Part shown: in pieces, positions 32,091-44,403 of the stretch | Layout of the letters: every line of letters begins with the position of its first letter | Position numbering within the stretch: position 1 is the first letter of the stretch | DNA from: Cordilura impudica | Taxonomy: Eukaryota; Arthropoda; Insecta; Diptera; Scathophagidae | Length of the DNA: 64,000 nt | Assembly: GCA_963682025.1 (NCBI GenBank) | Contig: CAVMKG010000261.1 | Span: forward strand, 62,001 to 126,000 | Direction: 5' to 3' | The notes under the pieces: generated by a model | The model's database searches: none | Seen by the model: only the letters and a program-made list of their open reading frames with translations | Told to the model about the DNA's origin: nothing | Position numbers and translations under genes: made by a program

Positions 32091-33524
32091 TTTATATTAC
32101 ACACCAACAAATATTTTACAATTTCACAGGGAAGAATTTGCAGATTAGAATATTTACTTGCCGACATATTTCTATGAATTTCACATTAAATCGTTTTACA
32201 TCAGACATATCAGGAATCTGCTTTTATTTTTTATATGTCAGGATGTCTCAGATTTGTAGTCGGCGCTAGTAATACAAATAGTTTTCGTGATTCGATGTTG
32301 ACTAATAAATAAAAAAAAATCCAATGTTAATGTCAGCAATTACAAGTCTTATACATATCAGGTTCAATAAAAGTGCTGAACCACTTCTGACATTGTTCTT
32401 AAAATGCAATTTCCAACCGGGATGGTTACAAAAATATTTTTTATTAAAACCTAAGCCTGTAATAAGTTTTTCTATGTATTTTTAATTAGTTTTTGTGCTT
32501 ATTGTTTATGCAATATATATATATATATATGTATATATAAGCTTATTTATTACGATACTTATTTTTTACTAACTATATACATATAAATATATATATTCAT
32601 ATCATTTTTATGCAAATTTTTTTTAGGAAAAAAAACCCTTTTGCTATTCAAAAAGCTTTTTTTTTTTTTTTTTTTGAATTTGCCTACATAATTTGCATTT
32701 GCCACGACTTCAAACAATTTTCTGTAAAATTTTACGTATTTGTTATAGTTGCTTTTTTAGTTTTATTGATTGAAAATATGTATATATTTAACAGCAAAAA
32801 AAAAAAAAAAAGAAACAAAATACAATTAAACAATTTAGTTCCGCACTTTATAAATTTGATAAATTTGCATGTAAGTAAAATGTAAAAGTAATAAAATTAT
32901 TTTAAATTGTATTTTATATGAATATGAAGTTTTTATAGTTCAATCTGCATGTAAAAATAATGTAATATAATTTTTTTTCTGAAGCCACCACCACCACCTC
33001 CAAAGCCAACAAAAAATAACCAACTCGAATTTTGTTAAACCACCTTAATATCACCTGTCCTATATAAGAGCAAACCACCGTAGAGTTATAGCCCAAAAAA
33101 GCATCAAGTAAAAGCCATTTTATTTTTTTACTTATTCACATTTTCTCAACACCCAGCAAACCATAGTGCTTGTTGCTTTATTTGTAGATATTTATTTATT
33201 TATTCATTTATTTTATTTTTTATTTAACATAAACCTGAAAGCAAATATAAAACTAGTGAAACAACTATTTTTTTTTATTAAATTAATGTTAAAAAGAATC
33301 CACTTGTAAACTTTTGCTTTTATTTGTATATAATTCCGTCAAAAGAATACGATAATAGAAATATAAAAGGATATACTTCCAAGTGATATACTAAGAGTAT
33401 CGAAAGTAAACACAACAAAAGAGATTGTGAGATGTTTAAAAATAGGTACTAAGTTGTATTTATTATTGTTAACAAAATTATCATAAAAAAAATTATAATT
33501 ATTATGTTATGGTGTAAATTAAAT
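32091..33524. other. AT-rich stretch with (AT)n microsatellite
   Basis: An AT run lies at 32512-32539, with several poly-A and poly-T tracts. No gene was recognised; the frame at 32610-32885 follows a poly-T tract and looks like chance. Confidence 0.5.
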
Positions 33525-34805
33525 GAAAAGCTACTTCTCAAGAAAAGACTGTTTTCACTTTATTAAGAAAATCTATTTATATAAGAAAGAATTTTTTTTT
33601 TTAAAGAAAATTTACTTTTTAGAAAAGGTACTTATTTTCCGAAATGTTCTTGATAAAGATATGGTACATCGTTAAGAAAAGGCACTTTTTTGAAAAAGGG
33701 TACTTTTTTAAGAAAATGATTTTTTTTTAGAAAAGATACTTTTCTAAGAAAAGGCACTTCTTAAAGAAAATTATTTTTTTTGAAATGGAAAAGTACTTTT
33801 TTGAAAAAACTTACTTTCTAAGAAAGGTTTTTTAAGTACAGGAACTTTTTTAAGGATAAGTGCTTTTAAAGAAATAGGTAGTATTTTAAGAAAAGGTAGT
33901 TTTATAAGAATAGGTACTTATTAAGAAAAGGTACTTATTTTTCGAAATGTGCTGGATGAAAAAGGTACTTTTTAAGAAAAGTAACTTCTTTAGAAAATTT
34001 ATTTTTTTTACAGATACTTGTTAAAGAAAAGGTATTTTTTTTAAGAAAATGTACCTTTTTAAGAAAATTTACTTTTTTAAGAAAATGTGCTTTTTTAAGA
34101 AAAGGTACTTTTATGAAAATAGGTACTAATTATGAAAATGTACTTACTTTTCGAAATGCACTTGATAAGAAAAGGTACCTTTTAAGAAAAGTGACTTCGT
34201 TAAGAAAATGTATTTTTTAAAGGTACTTTTTAAAAAAATATATTTTTAAGAAAATGTGATTTTTTAAGAAAAGGTACTTTTTTAAAAAAGGAACTTTTTT
34301 AAGAAAAGATTATTTTTTGTTTTTGCATGAAAGGGTACTTTTTTTAAGAAAATATACTTATTTAGGAAAAGGTACTTTTTTTAGAAATGTCCTCTTTTAG
34401 GAAACGAACTTTTTCAGAAAAGGTACTTATTATTAAAATTTTCTTTATAAAGAAAAGGAATTTAAAAAAATAAAGGCGTTTTAACGCTTTTTTTTGAGCA
34501 AAAGATACGTTCTTAAGAAAAAGTATTTAACAAATAATTTTTAACGAAAAGGTACTGTTTTAAGTGCTTTGTTGAGAAAATATACTATTTTAGGACAACG
34601 TACTGCTTTAAGAAAAGGTACTGCTTTAATAAAAGGTAATGCTTTATGAAAAGGTATTTAAAAAAAAATTTCGTTATAGCAACACGTGCTTTATAAGAAA
34701 AGTGATTTTCTAAGAATAGATACGACTTAAATAAAAACTTACTTATTTAATGAATGGTCCCATTTTAAGAACATACACGTTTTTATTAAAGAGAATTTAC
34801 TTTTT
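33525..34805. repeat. GTAC-centred minisatellite, left part
   Basis: A degenerate array of about 18-20-base units resembling AAGAAAAGGTACTTTTTT. The core AAAAGGTACTTTT is close to its own reverse complement. Dozens of units are seen. Confidence 0.8.
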
Positions 34806-35040
34806 TAACTCTTTCTCTTAACTCATACTCTCTGTCTGTCTGTCTGCCATGGGACAATAGTCTTCGCCCATAGTCTTGCTGTGACTATATATTAAATTTA
34901 GAGAAGTCACGCACAGTCATGGAATGATTTAAATCCCATTTTCCCTCATCCCATCAATCTGAAACTTAGTTCACCGACTTGTTGTCACCAAATATTAACT
35001 TAAAGATAGTCAAAACTTTATTTTTATGTGTTAGATTATT
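34806..35040 (+). mobile_element. Element E, short copy
   Basis: It starts AACTCTTTCTCTTAACTC, has CTGTCTGTCTGTC, GTCACGCACAGTCA and CCTCATCCCATCAATCTGAA blocks, and ends TTTATTTTTATGTGTTA. It interrupts the GTAC minisatellite. Confidence 0.6.
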
Positions 35041-35335
35041 AAGAAAATATACTTTTCTTAGAAAAAAGGTACTTTGTTAAGAAAAGGTACTTGCTTCGTA
35101 TGAAATGAAATTTTGTTAATATTACTTTTTTGAAAAAAGATACTTTTAAAGAAAAAATCCCTTTTTCAGAAAAGGTATATTTTTTTAAAAAAGACGTTTT
35201 TTAACATTTTTTTTTTTTAGTAAATATACGTAAAGAAGTTCACGTAAAGAATAAATACTTTTTTAACAAAGTAAAGATGATTTTTAAGAAAAGTTACTTT
35301 TTTAAGAAAATGAACATTTTCAGAAAAAGTACGTA
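35041..35335. repeat. GTAC-centred minisatellite, middle part
   Basis: The same AAGAAAAGGTACTTTT-type units resume after element E. Confidence 0.75.
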
Positions 35336-35351
35336 CATCCGTAGCTGTAAC

Positions 35352-35710
35352 ATGTCAGCTCTTTGTTGTCATTACAGCGACATGTTTTGCGGGGGCGTTT
35401 TTATACACTCCACACCTCAATGACAGAGGGTATATATACATAGGTTTGTCATTCCGTTTGTAACGCATCGAAAAACTAGTTTCCGATCCCATTACGTATA
35501 TATATCCCTGATCTTTATCACAGCTCGAGTCGATATAGCGATGTGCGTCTGTCTGTTGAAATAACGCCAATTCACAACAAGCCATCAACCTGGGTAAGAT
35601 TACGAAGGTATCATTTGCCGTTATTCCCACCAGATTGGTGTTTAAAATGAGGTAAATAGGGCATCATTGTGCTCAGGCACGAGCAAAAATATGTAGACAC
35701 CTCTAAAAAA
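35352..35710 (+). repeat. Repeat F, copy 1
   Basis: It shares with 62680-62872 the order of blocks AGTCGATATAGCGATGT, CTGTCTGTTGAAA, TTGGTGTTTAAAATGA and TAGACACCTCTAA. The type is unknown. Confidence 0.5.
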
Positions 35711-35934
35711 AAACAACAAGAAACCCAGTGCGTTTGTTGCAATATTATAGTAGTTGAACATAATAGTTGTACAACAATATTTACAGTTCAAAAAAAGCCC
35801 CAAAAAAAATTATGGCATCATACCAACAAACACAAGTACCATGAGCAGTGTTGCCACATATTTTTTAATCGTTATCACAATATAATTTAAAAAATCGGCA
35901 ATATGAAATAAAAAATATAATCTCTAATGAAAAA

Positions 35935-38434
35935 CGAAAAATTAAAATTGAAAATTGAAAAATTAAAACTGAAAAATGAAAAATGTATAATGAAAAATTA
36001 AAAATTAAAAGTTAAAAACTAAAAATTAAAAATTAAAAATTAAAAATTAAAAATTACAAATTAAAAATTAAAATTTAAAAATTAAAAATTAAAAATTAAA
36101 AATTAAAAATTAAAAATTAAAAATTAAAAATTAAAAATTAAAAATTAAAAATTAAAAATTAAAAATTAAAAATTAAAAATTAAAAATTAAAAATTAAAAA
36201 TTAAAAATTTAAAATTAAAAATTAAAAATTAAAAATTAAAAATTAAAAATTAAAAATTAAAAATTAAAAATTAAAAATTAAAAATTAAAAATTAAAAATT
36301 AAAAATTAAAAATTAAAAATTAAAAATTAAAAATTAAAAATTAAAAATTAAAAATTAAAAATTAAAAATTAAAAATTAAAAATTAAAAATTAAAAATTAA
36401 AAATTAAAAATTAAAAATTAAAAATTAAAAATTAAAAATTAAAAATTAAAAATTAAAAATTAAAAATTAAAAATTAAAAATTAAAAATTAAAAATTAAAA
36501 ATTAAAAATTAAAAATTAAAAATTAAAAATTAAAAATTAAAAATTAAAAATTAAAAATTAAAAATTAAAAATTAAAAATTAAAAATTAAAAATTCAAAAT
36601 TCAAAATTAAAAGTTAAAAATTAAAAATTAAAAATTAAAAATTAAAAATTAAAAATTAAAAATTAGAAATTAAAAATTAAAAATTAAAAATTAAAAATTA
36701 GAAATTAAGAATTAAAAATTAAAAATTAAAAATTAAAAATTAAAAATTAAAAATTAAAAATTAAAAATTAAAAATTAAAAATTAAAAATTAAAAATTAAA
36801 AATTAAAAATTAAAAATTAAAAATTAAAAATTAAAAATTAAAAATTAAAAATTAAAAATTAAAAATTAAAAATTAAAAATTAAAAATTAAAAATTAAAAA
36901 TTAAAAATTAAAAATTAAAAACTAAAAATTAAAAATTAAAAATTAAATATTAAAAATTAAAAATTAAAAATTAAAAATTAAAAATTAAAAATTAAAAATT
37001 AAAAATTAAAAATTAAAAATTAAAAATAAAAAATTAAAAATTAAAAATTAAAAATTAAAAATTAAAAATTAAAAATTAAAAATTAAAAATTAAAAATTAA
37101 AAATTAAAAATTAAAAATTAAAAATTAAAAATTAAAAATTAAAAATTAAAAATTAAAAATTAAAAATTAAAAATTAAAAATTAAAAATTAAAAATTAAAA
37201 ATTAAAAATTAAAAATTAAAAATTAAAAATTAAAAATTAAAAATTAAAAATTAAAAATTAAAAATTAAAAATTAAAAATTAAAAATTAAAAATTAAAAAT
37301 TAAAAATTAAAAATTAAAAATTAAAAATTAAAAATTAAAAATTAAAAATTAAAAATTAAAAATTAAAAATTAAAAATTAAAAATTAAAAATTAAAAATTA
37401 AAAATTAAAAATTAAAAATTAAAAATTAAAAATTAAAAATTAAAAATTAAAAATTAAAAATTAAAAATTAAAAATTAAAAATTAAAAATTAAAAATTAAA
37501 AATTAAAAATTAAAAATTAAAAATTAAAAATTAAAAATTAAAAATTAAAAATTAAAAATTAAAAATTAAAAATTAAAAATTAAAAATTAAAAATTAAAAA
37601 TTAAAAATTAAAAATTAAAAATTAAAAATTAAAAATTAAAAATTAAAAATTAAAAATTAAAAATTAAAAATTAAAAATTAAAAATTAAAAATTAAAAATT
37701 AAAAATTAAAAGTTAAAAATTAAAAATTAAAAATTAAAAATTAAAAATTAAAAATTAAAAATTAAAAATTAAAAATTAAAAATTAAAAATAAAAAATTAA
37801 AAATTAAAAATTAAAAATTAAAAATTAAAAATTAAAAATTAAAAATTAAAAATTAAAAATTAAAAATTAAAAATTAAAAATTAAAAATTAAATATTAAAA
37901 ATTAAAAATTTGAAATTAAAAATTAAAAATTAAAAATTTAAAATTTAAAATTTAAAATTAAAAATTAAAAATTAAAAATTAAAAATTAAAAATTAAAAAT
38001 TAAAAATTAAAAATTAAAAATTAAAATTTAAAAATTAAAAATTAAAAATTAAAAATTAAAAATTAAAAATTAAAAATTAAAAATTAAAAATTAAAAATTA
38101 AAAATTAAAAATTAAAAATTAAAAATTAAAAATTAAAAATTAAAAATTAAAAATTAAAAATTAAAAATTAAAAATTAAAAATTAAAAATTAAAAATTAAA
38201 AATTAAAAATTAAAAATTAAAAATTAAAAATTAAAAATTAAAAATTAAAAATTAAAAATTAAAAATTAAAAATTAAAAATTAAAAATTAAAAATTAAAAA
38301 TTAAAAATTAAAAATTAAAAATTAAAAATTAAAAATTAAAAATTAAAAATTAAAAATTAAAAATTAAAAATTAAAAATTAAAACTTAAAAATTATTAAAA
38401 TTTAAAAACTAAAAATTAAAAATTAAAATTAAAA
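35935..38434. repeat. Heptanucleotide (AAAAATT)n array, about 2.4 kb
   Basis: After a short degenerate lead-in, the unit AAAAATT repeats about 350 times with only scattered changes (AAAATTT, AAAAATA, AAAAGTT, AAATATT). No coding potential. It is the complement-strand relative of the T-rich arrays at 7195 and 9007, which are shorter and more degenerate. Confidence 0.95.
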
Positions 38435-38499
38435 ATACGATCCCACAGTAATTTATTCGTTCCACAGAAGACATGATCATTATTTTTTATAAAAATAAA

Positions 38500-38864
38500 T
38501 CTATAATATTGATAGGCTAGGCGATTTCTTGTGACCGATGTTTTGTTCTACCGTTTTATCCCGATTTTGACCAAAGGTATATTATTTGAAAGGTATTTCT
38601 TTTTAGCCGTTTTGCAGATTTAGAGATTTTTAAATTTTTTCCTTTATTTTGAGTAAATATGCTACTAACACATACATGAAATTATGCTATGCTTATGTGT
38701 GTTTATTAAATTTGTTAATGTGTTTGTAATAAAAATGATTCTGTTTTTTGTGTTGATTTGTGAATTGGCTAAAATTGTTGAGCATAACTTTAGGGTCTTT
38801 ATTTAATGAAAAAATTGAATTTCCTAGAATTTGCACCCGAATTTCTAAGGCTAAAATCTGCTAG
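38500..38864 (+). mobile_element. Non-autonomous Helitron
   Basis: It starts TCTATAATATTGATAGGC after A and ends AAAATCTGCTAG before T. The terminal hairpin is mutated (GCACCCGAATTTCTAAGG). Confidence 0.8.
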
Positions 38865-38865
38865 T

Positions 38866-38933
38866 TATAATGGAAACCCTTGGCATAGGGTAGAGTATAG
38901 TCGATCCAGACCGACTATAATTTTCTTACTTAT
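38866..38933 (+). repeat. Family A 3' tail
   Basis: Only the last part is present: GGCATAGGGTAGAGTATAG, the palindrome (one change), and ATTTTCTTACTT. Confidence 0.65.
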
Positions 38934-38935
38934 TT

Positions 38936-39440
38936 TCGAAATGTACTTAATAAAGCAAGATACTTTTTAGAAAAATTTAGTTTTTAGAATAGGTTGTTTT
39001 TAAGAAGAGGCACTTTCGTAGGAAAGGAAACTTTTTAAAAAGGTTCTTTTTTTGTTAGAATAGATACTTTGATAAGAAATATACGTTTTAAGTATATTTA
39101 TTTTGTAGGAAAAGCTACTTTTGTATGAAAGCGTACTTATTCAGGAAGAGGTTAACGGATAGGTGCTATTTTCTAATGGTACATATTTATGTTAAAAAGT
39201 TTTTTTTTTTAAGGAAAATAGTGAAATATAGTTTAAAATAATAAATCATTGTTAAGAATTGTACTTAATTTTTGGGAGAGAAATAAGGAAGTGTTTCAAT
39301 TTTGGTATTATTTTTTTTGTAAAAAATTTGTTACATTTTGTATAGAGTTGTTACCTGTTGAAAAATTATTACTTTTTTGAAAAAGTAAAGTTTTTGAAAA
39401 CTGGTACTTATTAAGTACTTTATTACATTTTTAAGATTGT
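38936..39440. repeat. GTAC-centred minisatellite, right part
   Basis: Degenerate units such as AAGATACTTTTTAG and GGTACTTATT continue the array interrupted at 35335. Confidence 0.6.
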
Positions 39441-40127
39441 ACTTAAAAAATAAAAAAAATTTTGAAAATGGTAATATAAAAAAAAATTTAAATTGAAAAA
39501 AATATATTCATTGTTTTTTTGTAATTAAAAGAAGCAAACCATTTGTGTTGGATTTAATTAATATTCCCTAAGGCATTAAAAAAAAAATAATAATTGAAAT
39601 CTTCTATGTACGTAGTATATCACTCGGAAGTTATAACTTTTATTACATTAGCTGTTATAACCACCAACATAAAACAAAACACAAAAAGTATTTACCACCA
39701 TTATAAATATATAAAATATAAAATATAATTATCAAAAAACTAAAAACAACACAAAAATCACAATAAAAACAAAAAAGAAAACAAACAACGTGAATTCCGA
39801 TTTCATTTTCATAGTCAATCCAGTAAAAGGACAAAACGGATATATTCGGAAATTATATTGTTGCGCTTTTATGCTGAGGCTTGGTATCAACAGCTACTTT
39901 AACAAAAAGTAGCAATGCAGTAATACAAAAACAAAACAAAAAGCAAAAACAAAACAGAGAAATCTAACAACAGCAAATGACAATTAGTTTTTCAAAAAAA
40001 AAAAAAACAACAATGTTTATGCAAAAGCATAAACAAACATGGCATAACATGTTTCAACTTACCACAAATTCAGCGTCCCCATCATCATCATTATTATCAT
40101 GAGCAACATCAGCAATAACGCACAAAA
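39441..40127 (+). promoter_or_regulatory. Possible 5' untranslated and upstream region of the host gene
   Basis: A-rich sequence with many ACAAAA and CAACA motifs, free of the repeats that fill the rest of the window, lies before the first host exon. I see no certain TATA box or initiator. Confidence 0.35.
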
Positions 40128-40743
40128 ATGTATGAGAATCGTCATAGTTACAAAAACTTTTCCACTACCACCAACAGCAATAAAAACACTGGCCGTGGTA
40201 GCGAAACGAAATATAACAGCAATTCGTTAAGGGTACCATCAACAACAATAACGACTAAACAACAGCAAAAAATAAATTTAGCTGCTATGCAAAAACCACG
40301 CGCTAGTTATCCGGAAATTATGAATCCACGGTTATCGTTGAATGGCACTTTGCGTCATTTGGTACCATCACCTCGACCGCTTTATCGTGATCATAGTTCA
40401 CGTTCCATACAACCCCTAACGGCTAATGAGCAACAAATGGCTGAATTGGATGGTAGTTTCTATGGCAATGTAACACGCAGTGGCTACTTAATGGGTGGCG
40501 GTGGTGTTGATGGTGTTAACGGTGGTTTGTCGGCCAGTAATGTTGGCATAATGACCACCACCACTTCCATGGATTTTAATAGTGGCACAGGTCGTTATGG
40601 TGGCAGTGGTGTGGATGGTAGTGGTGCCGGTATTCATTTCCATACTACTGAACTTTCCATTACGCCATCTATGACTGGTGATGAGCCCTGCATCGATTTG
40701 GGTAGTTTGCGTCGTTTCTCTATTGATCGTCATAGTTTCTTGG
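40128..40743 (+). CDS. Host gene, first coding exon (unrecognised protein)
   Basis: 205 codons plus one base, from ATG 40128 to a consensus donor (G|GTAAGC at 40743/40744). The protein start is low-complexity: Thr/Asn/Ser-rich (1-45), a KQQQK run, then a less simple stretch with MNPRLSLNGTLRHLVPSPRP, and a Gly-rich stretch (about 118-170). It ends in an acidic then basic segment with SLRRFSIDRHSF, where RRFS and DRHS are possible kinase sites. No signal peptide or membrane span. A GTT-repeat follows in the intron. Codon phase 1 at the donor fits the exon at 50540. Homopolymer-rich N-terminal exons are common in fly genes. I do not recognise the protein. The ATG is the first in frame but an earlier exon cannot be excluded. 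Confidence 0.7.
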
Positions 40744-40778
40744 GTAAGCTTTACTATAAACATATTATATGCACTGTA

Positions 40779-40806
40779 GTTGTTGTTGTCGTTGTTGTTG
40801 TTGTTA
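40779..40806 (+). repeat. (GTT)n microsatellite in intron 1
   Basis: About nine GTT units with one GTC lie just inside the intron, 35 bases past the donor. Confidence 0.8.
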
Positions 40807-41338
40807 TACTTATATAACAATATAATTGTTTTTTTGGAAAGTTTTGTTCTAAATTTCAAAAAAGGAAATTACGTTTTTTTTTTCTTTCAAAAGTTTTTAT
40901 TTTAAATTTTGTTATAAATCATTGATAGTCGTTATAAAATTAATTCTAAAGCATGATTATCTATGATATTTATGAATAAATTTACCGTTGTCTCCCAAGC
41001 ATAAATTTTAAATTAGTAGCAATATTGCAAGCAATATTATCTGAAGGTCACAATCGCTTTGCAGCAATTGGGTGATTTATTGCAAGTTTCAATGAACGGG
41101 CAGGGAAAAATAATAGAATCTTATAAATCCAGATTTATATTTTTAAATAATTTAAGAAATAGTTAAAAACAAAATATAGATTTATACACACATTCATACA
41201 TTTAAATACATTTACATACCTTAAAAATGTTTAACATCTTGAAAGTTTGTTTCTTTAAAGGATTTATTTAAAAAATAAAAAATAGTTAAAAAAATTTGCC
41301 GTTTAAAATCCTAAATAAAAATTTGGAAAAAATTTTCT

Positions 41339-41600
41339 TTATTTCTCAACATAATCTCCTTCTAGCTCGATACACTTTTCCGGTTCCTTAAAGCAGCCAT
41401 CAACCGCGGACTCAACCTCTTCATTGCTGGCAAATCTTTAACCTCCGTGCCTTTTTTTTAGGTTTGGAAAATAGAATATAATCCGAGGTAGCTAAATCTG
41501 GCGAATAGTATGCGTGATGAAACAATTCGAACTTTAGTTCATGGATTTTGTCCATCAAAATAGTGGATTTGTGAACTGATGCATTTGACAAGACCCATCA
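41339..41600 (-). pseudogene. mariner transposase, C-terminal remnant
   Basis: On the minus strand YSPDLATSDYILFS holds the mariner YSPDLAPSDY block with the third catalytic Asp. After a frameshift come FASNEEVESAVDGCF and KCIELEGDYVEK with a stop at 41339. This is the usual C terminus of mariner-family transposases. The upstream part is missing; the self-nested MITE begins 20 bases away. It is not functional. Confidence 0.85.
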
Positions 41601-41618
41601 TTTATTGTAACCATCGGC

Positions 41619-42680
41619 TTATATGGCGTTCACACTTAAGTGTTTAGCGAAGTGTTTATATGGTGTTCACACTACGATATTTTGAGGTGTTTTAGCTCAT
41701 GTTTTGCAAAACAAAACACAGTCGTTCACACTTGATTTATTGTGTTTAAGTTAAACATTTCAGCAAATTGAACAGCTGTTTCCAAAATAAAAAACAATTG
41801 AAAAGTTATAAAATTTTGAAAATTGATAAAAAAATAATATCATTAAATTGGCGGCCAACTACTTAAATTATATTAATGATGAAATTATCAATATAGATGC
41901 GTTATTTTCATTTTTGTATTGTATATTTTTGATTGTAATGCCACTTTAATAGTAATGTTAAAAAAACAAGGATGCCAACTTGGCAAACATGAGTAATATT
42001 GCACTGAACATGCGCAAAGTTAAATATAACTCATTCATATTTTCGGTTTTTGAGGTGTTTAAGATTTAAACATCTCAATTGAGATGTTTAGCCAACGAAA
42101 AAATGTATGGGAAAACATCTCAATTTGACTTGTTTATCACATAAACACTAAACACTTCGCTAAACACTTAAGTGTGAACGCCATATTAGTGTTTATGTGA
42201 TAAACAAGTCAAATTGAGATGTTTTCCCATACATTTTTTCGTTGGCTAAACATCTCAATTGAGATGTTTAAATCTTAAACACCTCAAAAACCGAAAATAT
42301 GACAGAGTTGTATTTAACTTTGCGCATGTTCAGTGCAATATTACTCATGTTTGCCAAGTTGGCATCCTTGTTTTTTTAACATTACTATTAAAGTGGCATT
42401 ACAATCAAAAAAATACAATACAAAAATGAAAATAACGCATCTATATTGATAATTTCATCATTAATATAATTTAAGTAGTTGGCCGCCAATTTAATGATAT
42501 TATTTTTTATCAATTTTCAAAATTTTATAACTTTTCAATTGTTTTTTATTTTGGAAACAGCTGTTCAATTTGCTGAAATGTTTAACTTAAACACACTAAA
42601 TCAAGTGTGAACGACTGTGTTTTGTTTTGCAAAACATCAGCTAAAACACCTCAAAATATCGTAGTGTGAACACCATATTA
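41619..42680. mobile_element. Self-nested Harbinger-like MITE pair, forming a large inverted repeat
   Basis: The outer copy spans 41622-42677 and the inner copy 41659-42185 (527 bases). Each begins TATGGYGTTCACAC and ends with its reverse, and each is flanked by TTA (outer 41619-41621 and 42678-42680; inner 41656-41658 and 42186-42188). Removing the inner copy with one TTA leaves about 530 bases that are nearly the reverse complement of the inner copy. So one MITE inserted into a TTA near the end of another, in opposite orientation. The 3-bp TTA duplication is typical of PIF/Harbinger elements. No coding capacity. Confidence 0.85.
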
Positions 42681-42682
42681 GA

Positions 42683-43105
42683 TTAACTTTCTGAGTCCAT
42701 TTAGCGATGTCCGTCCATCCTTTTATCTGTCTTTCTATCCGTCTGTCCGTATATGCGTGTGTTCGTGTAAAGATGCACGTCCAAATATTTATATATTGTG
42801 ATGTAATTTTAACTATAATCTGTTATTGGCCATTGGGCGCATACCTTTGAAACTGATAAGAATCGGTGCACGTTCAGACCTCCCCCCATATAAATAATAT
42901 CTAACAGAATGACTAAATCTAGCGTGTAAATTCCAGATTATCATTAACATATATTGATAAAGATTGGTGTTTTGCGTGTCTTATAGCCACTAATCAGTGG
43001 TCCAAAAATTGACCCTTTGGCTCTATTTTTACGCATAGTTCCCATATACAGCTGAGGCTCGATCTTTACTTAAATCTATCACAAATCAAAAATATTGCAT
43101 ATTTT
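42683..43105 (+). repeat. Family A, truncated at both ends
   Basis: It starts at the CTTTCTGAGTC block next to the MITE and ends at AAAAATATTGCA, where the next family A copy begins. Confidence 0.65.
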
Positions 43106-43106
43106 T

Positions 43107-43746
43107 TATAGCGTATACCACTGTGTGTTCTGGGCATAATGACTTTGTGCTGATGTTTGTAACTACCAAAAATATTTGACATAGACCCATCTTTTATTAT
43201 ACCGATCGACCTATAATCACTTTCTGAGTCGATTTAGCGATGTCCGTCCGTTCGTCTGTCCGTCTGTATGTCCATGTAAACTTTGTAATTAAACTACAGG
43301 TCGCAAAAACAAATATATTTTGATAATATTTGGTTTTGAAATTGGTGAAAATCGGTGCATGTTCAGACCTAGTCCCAATAAAAACGACCCCTATGAATAC
43401 TTAAATTGTCATAATATCCAAATTATGTTATAGATCTCGGTCAAATTGGGTTTGTGTATATTCATTACATCCATTTATCAGTAGTCCAAAAAAAAACCTA
43501 TAGGAAAATTCTTCGTCATAGCTCCCATATATAGCTGCTTCCCGATCTTCACTTAAATCTATTAAAAAACAAAAATATTGCACAGATTTTTCTCAAATCT
43601 GGTTTGTTTTTGCAAAATATAAATGACTTTACCGAATATGGTCAGTATCGGTCCATCCGATATGGACTTTTTCATATCTGCAGCCAAAAAATTAATAACA
43701 ATGTATATATTCAAATAGTCTAGACCGGCTATAATTTTCTTAGTTG
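43107..43746 (+). repeat. Family A copy, internally shortened
   Basis: From ATAGCGTATACCACTG to AGTCTAGACCGGCTATAA and TTTTCTTAGTTG, with several internal losses. A further piece (43747-43850) repeats the TAAGTGACTTTGCTAAATAT block. Confidence 0.7.
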
Positions 43747-43850
43747 TTTTTTTTTAATTTGGTTCGTAAATATTTTTCTGAAAAATAAGTGACTTTGCTA
43801 AATATGGTCGTGATCGGTCCACTATTTGACTTGTTCAATGTAAAAATAAT

Positions 43851-44403
43851 ATCATATATGAGCATTTTCACTCACTATTCAACCAATAGAATATTGACAT
43901 GAAATTTGGCAATGATGTAGCAAATAATATTGCCAATCTGACAAATTAATTATTTGCCCAAATCGATAAAGATTATATTGAAAAGTCATCTGGACATTTG
44001 GGTACAGTAAATCCATTTGTCATATTAAATGTGATTCTACTACTTCCAAGTGATTCCTCAACTGGCCTTGTGGTAAATTGCTTTTAAAAGCAACCGTTAC
44101 TACATTGAGCCATCTCTGTAAGTTTTTAATAACATTTTCGCTTTTCGCGCCATCGTATTTCGGGAACTATAAAAGCCAGTGACCCAATGTTCTTAGTTAA
44201 GTTAGCTGCAGCCAATTTTGCTTGAATTCTAAGGGGATGAGGAGACCTGTTCGTCAATTTTAAATTGAATTTCCCCTCTAGGCAAATTTTAAAAATTTTT
44301 AAATAATCAATAAGGATTATGTGATAGACCATAAATGTTGTATAAACAACTTTCACATACAGTTGTACAACTCTTTATATAAATTTTGCAAATAAAATAT
44401 TTT
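43851..44403. other. No gene or known repeat recognised
   Basis: AT-rich intronic sequence. The frame at 44126-44356 has no recognisable domain. Confidence 0.4.

Noticed and set aside
40488..40859. 123-codon minus-strand frame at the first host exon
   Set aside because: It is antisense to the exon, Thr-rich from the reversed Gly-rich coding stretch, and has no support of its own.
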